From Acanthaster planci (Eukaryota; Echinodermata; Asteroidea; Valvatida; Acanthasteridae): a DNA stretch of 64,000 nt. The notes below the pieces were generated by a model. The model was not told the origin of the DNA and searched no databases. It worked only from the letters and a program-made list of their open reading frames with translations. A program made the position numbers and the translations under genes. Below, piece after piece: positions 60,066 through 64,000 of the stretch; the stretch's first letter is position 1, and each line of letters opens with the position of its first letter. The stretch spans positions 500,921 to 564,920 of the forward strand of contig NW_019091421.1 of assembly GCF_001949145.1 (NCBI RefSeq), given 5' to 3'.

Positions 60066-60143
60066 TGAGAAGGTAGCACTTCTTAAGAGGCCTTGTTACT
60101 AACCGACCACACCCAGCAATACAACTATCTGCTCTGAGCAGAT

Positions 60144-60331
60144 CAAAAGAGGGGGTGGTTTTTTTGGTACTCAAGTGTATGCGCGTTTGACACGGAACAC
60201 GCTTAGTACGCAGAACTAATTTATTCCGGCATGTACGATCTTTGCGTACACGCAGAACCCGCGCAAGAACCCGCTTGTAACCACCTGTCTTTCTTTTCGC
60301 CGATTGGGGGTGTACTTCACTCGGAGCGGAT
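60144..60331 (+). repeat. Dispersed repeat C, copy 2
   Basis: Second copy of the repeat at 11453, just downstream of the CCZ1 stop and probably in its 3' UTR or intergenic DNA. It ends TCGGAGCGGATA. Confidence 0.65.
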
Positions 60332-62361
60332 AGATAGCGTCATTTGCCAAGCAAAATTGCTGGTAGTCACACAAAGACAGTCATTTGCATCAAGATGGAC
60401 TATTGATTGGGCTTATCCTATCTAACTGTGAGTGCCAAAACAGGTTTTTTTTTTCAATATGCCAGAAGAATCAATTTCACACTCTTAGAGGCCCTCTAGC
60501 CAATCATCATTTTCCCTTGATCAGCTATTTCTGCACTGAACATTATCCGTCACACCACACAAACCACACCCATTTTAGCATATATTGCACACTAGATGAT
60601 ATCATTTTTTTTTGCCACTAATTAAGCATACAAGTTTTTATCCAGGATTTTACGCACTGATTTAAGTTTACATGAGGTGCACAGTGTAACAAAGTTGATC
60701 TGAGCACTGATACGGATTTCCGTATGTTGCAACAGGGTTTGGCAACACGAGCTGTCTCCTCTTGATGAATGGTGTTTGTTATTTTTTGGAGAGCATGGTA
60801 TTTGTACTTTTTAATAGCAAAGCAACATCAGAAATTAGTCTGCACCCACAATCGTTGCACATGTATGTCCGGGCCCCGAGTTGTGCTGAAGAGTGGATTG
60901 CCACACCAAAGGGAGTATTTCTACTGCTCACAGCTTCCACCAAGCTGTGAAACTGCTCAACGGCATCCCTTCAGCAGGTGCTTACTGTTATTATGGAACT
61001 AATACACTGGTCGGGCTGAACAAGATTATTCCCAGAAGCCCAATCAAATTGGGCTGAGTTGAAAATCTGCCTTAACATCGGTCAAGTTTTTCTCCTCATC
61101 ACTCTTTCACGTGGAATGAAAAGCGTATCGATGTAGTTAATTTGATTGTTACCGTAAATACTGTACTTCTGTGTGTATGTGTATACTGTATATAGAATGT
61201 TTTTATACACATCGTAAAATCAAGAGTGGGAAATGCAACTACATACGTAGGTGCACTGAACTATTTCAGGATCTCCTGTGTTAAATATGGGAACTCCATC
61301 CTGTGGCATTAAAAAGTTGTTCTGAATTTTTTTTTTTTACAATCAGGGATCTGTTGCTAAGGTGCATGTAGTAACGATATCCATTTCCGAGATGAAATTG
61401 CAAACTAAAAAAAAATGTCAGAAAGTTACTTGTTGAATTTCTTTCCTCTCAATAATGAAGTTCAAATTATGAACAATTTTTCTCTCCCTGTTTATTTTTC
61501 ATTTGCCACCTGGATTACCTAAAGCAGGTCTTACTTTGCAAGGTCCATCAAATTCCAGACTCAAGCCTCGAATTTTAACATTTCAAGAGAACCGCACACG
61601 TCCTTTACAATAAGAAAAGTAATTAATTCAGATTCCCAGTAAAGAGTAGCTTGTCAAATTTTATTGGCATTATCCTCCTGAATGTCAGTCCACACAGGAA
61701 GCAAATATCATCTTAAGAACAGTCTTTGCTATTGGCATTTCATCGAAAATCTTGATTGATGACAGCAGCATGAAGTTGGCCTTACGAAACATCAAAGATA
61801 GCTTCTCTTTTTGTCCGTGGGCTCGTTTCAAACTGCCAGTGATCGGTGCTCATTTCTGAGTACACTACACAGACCCCTTTGGCTCAGCCATTTGTCAGTG
61901 GATATACAAACTAACAGATGGGGTTGTTGACATAACTAAGACACCATTTGAGATGGATTCCATGCAGGAAAGCTACCACAATATATACACCGTACATTAT
62001 ATAGTGGTGCAACTGAAAAAGTATGTAAGCTAGAAAGTCTGAAGTGCAACGCATCATTTATAAGCACTGACCCCAGTTTCACCTGCCCCTTTCTAAGCCT
62101 CCCTCCCCTTACCAAGCCCCACCCTCTACTAAACCCCTTCACTCATTAAGCCCCTCCCTTTAATAACAAGCCTCTGCCAGGCCTTGGGCATTATAATTTG
62201 TTTTTTTATTTTTTTTTTATGGCCGTAAGAATTGGAAGCTGCATACTTCAAACTATCAATTAAAAAACCCTCATAGCAAAATTTCTTTAACTCAGTGACA
62301 AATCACACTGTTTTAAGTACTGGGATTTTCAGTGTGCAATACATTGTTCTAATTTTAACCC

Positions 62362-62367
62362 AATAAA
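62362..62367 (+). terminator. Candidate CCZ1 polyadenylation signal
   Basis: AATAAA 2.3 kb after the CCZ1 stop, the first canonical hexamer I noticed downstream of it. Cleavage site and use are unproven. Confidence 0.3.
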
Positions 62368-62649
62368 GGTATACATGTGATAAAAACCAAATTTCTTTCA
62401 CAACGGAAAGATGTGTTTTTCATTGTGCTACTTTGTGTCCAGGAAAAAATGCAGATGATGTCAGAGTTACAATATTCGTGACATGTAGGACCAAGAGGTA
62501 TTACTGTTTTAAGACTCCAGGTGACTACTACAACCATGGTGCTGTTTCCAACACAATGGTTTGACATTTTTTCTGGCCTATAAGGTGGCCTCTTTGTTGT
62601 ATGGTTGACTTCCAAGATCTGTGGGTGCCTACAAGGATACTATGGGTGC

Positions 62650-63010
62650 CTACAAGGACCATGCACCTACCTTCAAGACACTCTGGAAGCCTACAGAAGG
62701 CCCATGAGCTGACCTCAAGGACATAGTGGGTGCTTGCTATTTGCAAGAATCATGGACTGACCTTCCGGACACCAGGGTCCCAAGAGTGTCAGTAAGGACA
62801 TTGAACTAACCTTTAAGACACAGTGGACAGCTGCAAGTGCAAGGACTAAGAGCTAACCATAAGGATGCCAACTGGTGGCTACAAGGACCATGAGTCTACC
62901 TCAAGGACACCACTGACTGACGTCCAGGGCACCTTATATTCATAAAAGAATCACGAGCCTTTCTCCAGGATACCATAGGTGGGCACAAGGGTCATGAACT
63001 GGTTCACTGT
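62650..63010 (+). repeat. Degenerate ~42-49-bp tandem repeat
   Basis: A motif like CAAGGACCATGAGCTGACCT recurs near 62653, 62695, 62744, 62792, 62840 and 62882, then more loosely near 62945 and 62985. Linking phrases such as GTGGGTGCCTACAAGGA and AAGGACAC(C/A) recur between. Units are strongly diverged, so this is an old array. Confidence 0.75.
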
Positions 63011-63540
63011 GTGCTGACCTCTTGGATACCATGCCACTCCTAATTCATTTCATTGCAGGTTTTGTTTTGTCGTCGCAAACCCCCAGGGACAGAAACTATT
63101 TCATGAGTTGACTTCCAAACAGGCACCTTCAAACTTTTACAATCTTGACACATTTCCTCGAACTGTCTACTGTCCTCTGGGACAATGGACTGTCATTGAT
63201 CGGAAGCTTTGATCTCAAAGTCGTATTTGTCGTCCTTCTGGTTGAATGGGTAATGGATGTTGGGCCAAATAACCGCAGTCAGTGTGTCAGGGAGCGGTCA
63301 ACGCCTGCTTGGGGAGCACCATTCAAAAATTGGGAATGATGCCTAGAATTAAGCAACTCTCAATATGTTATAATTCAGTTTGAATGAATACTGGCTAAGG
63401 CCGTCCCGTCCACGGTTGTCTTCAAGAAGTAATTTGTATTTCAAATATAAGAGTAAACCTTTCGTGGATGCCCACTGTTAACCGAAGGCGTCCACAATAT
63501 GATGGATTTTCAGCCTGTGGTTACTATGACAACTAAGATG

Positions 63541-63906
63541 TCATTGTCGTGAGACTTCATGATTTGCCCGCACCCTGTTGTGATGCTGGTACCCTGACCC
63601 CTGCCTCTTTCTTTTCACTCTTTCCAATGACGAGGGGTAGTTGCGGTACGAGCACCAGACGATCACGACGACCACGGTGAACACCAGCAGCAGAGCCGCA
63701 CCGATAGTGCCCGCCACGATGGCCGTTTCACGGTCCTCTGGACTAAGTAATGTGACGCTCGGAACAGTCTGCGTTTCCCGCTCTTTTCGTATGAGAAGTT
63801 CGTCAACATTTGGCATGGCTGGCTCTGGCAAGGTATTCAGTGGCGTACCAGTCGTAAACTTGACCTCGTCTTCCTCTCTTTGTTGTGCCAGGTTTCTGCC
63901 TTGAAT
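63541..63906 (-). CDS. C-terminal exon of an unidentified single-pass membrane protein
   Basis: On the - strand an acceptor after a pyrimidine-rich stretch (ATTCCAGGTAG) opens 121 codons and a TGA. An acidic, Thr-rich juxtamembrane part comes first. A strongly hydrophobic segment follows (AIVAGTIGAALLLVF then TVVVVIVW), then a basic stop-transfer region (SLERVKRKRQ) and a short polar tail. That is the layout of the last exon of a type I membrane protein with a ~45-residue cytoplasmic tail. The extracellular part lies beyond the window. An in-frame TAG just upstream of the chosen acceptor supports the exon boundary. I do not recognise the family, and the tail shows no obvious ITAM or kinase. 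The gene converges on CCZ1. Confidence 0.6.
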   Translation of the reverse strand: MQGRNLAQQREEDEVKFTTGTPLNTLPEPAMPNVDELLIRKERETQTVPSVTLLSPEDRETAIVAGTIGAALLLVFTVVVVIVWCSYRNYPSSLERVKRKRQGSGYQHHNRVRANHEVSRQ

Positions 63907-64000
63907 CTACCTGGAATCAGGGCAATAGAAGTGTGAAGTAAGTTTTATTTTGTAGACCGTGAAACGGGCTTAAAAAGAGAAGAGAAAATACTTAGCGCTC

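Larger units (their letters stand above)
60066..63540. other. CCZ1 3' UTR and intergenic region between convergent genes
   Basis: No coding sequence recognised. It contains repeat copy C at 60144, an AATAAA at 62362-62367 that could end the CCZ1 transcript, a TTTATT near 61491 that could be the AATAAA of the opposing gene, T-rich tracts near 62200-62220 and a degenerate tandem repeat at 62650-63010. Confidence 0.55.

Noticed and set aside
63641-63904. 87-codon + strand frame at the right end
   Set aside because: Antisense shadow of the membrane-protein exon, whose - strand frame has a proper TM and stop-transfer region.
1-64000. CRISPR array, operon or bacterial defence system
   Set aside because: No direct repeats with unique spacers and no prokaryotic gene layout. 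The genes are spliced and metazoan.

Overview
This window is animal genomic DNA. It has intron-rich genes with canonical GT/AG splice sites, large introns, tRNA-derived SINEs, MITE-like DNA transposons and no prokaryotic gene packing. The two recognisable genes are well conserved across animals. The repeat style (very many TACATGTA and TACCGGTA palindromes, GGGCCCAATTTCAT-ended MITEs, tRNA-SINEs) suggests a marine invertebrate deuterostome, probably an echinoderm. That placement is inference, and no species can be named from the sequence alone.

Layout. Positions 1-3577 show no recognisable coding sequence; they lie 5' of the first visible exon of a Rab26/Rab37-type GTPase and are probably its first intron or upstream DNA. 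The Rab gene runs on the + strand from 3578 to its stop at 39634 in six visible coding exons. They carry every GTP-binding motif and a C-terminal Cys-Cys prenylation site; only the short variable N-terminal exon is missing. Three introns of 7.5, 12.9 and 13.1 kb make up most of the first 37 kb and are filled with TACATGTA-type palindromes, MITEs, hAT-like elements and a duplicated ~540-bp repeat. From 39635 to 45985 lies the 3' UTR and intergenic DNA, including a tRNA-derived SINE.

From 45986 to 60065, also on the + strand, is a complete 15-coding-exon CCZ1 gene (463 codons). Ccz1 is the partner of Mon1 in the Rab7 guanine-nucleotide exchange factor. Its introns hold two further SINEs, a GGGCCC-ended MITE, a hAT-like element, and a second hAT-like element that contains a perfect 19-bp minisatellite. 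From 60066 to 63540 there is 3' UTR/intergenic DNA with a degenerate ~45-bp tandem repeat. At 63541-63906, on the - strand, is the last exon of an unidentified single-pass membrane protein that converges on CCZ1.

Both identified genes act in vesicle traffic: Rab26 on secretory or synaptic vesicles and their autophagy, Ccz1 in Rab7 activation on late endosomes and autophagosomes. Whether their adjacency means anything is open. I found no cassette that looks like an undescribed multi-gene system. The most interesting signals are in the repeat architecture: a palindrome family sharing TAC...GTA arms, its sharp drop near 37 kb, hAT-like elements with 8-bp target duplications, and a minisatellite inside one of them.
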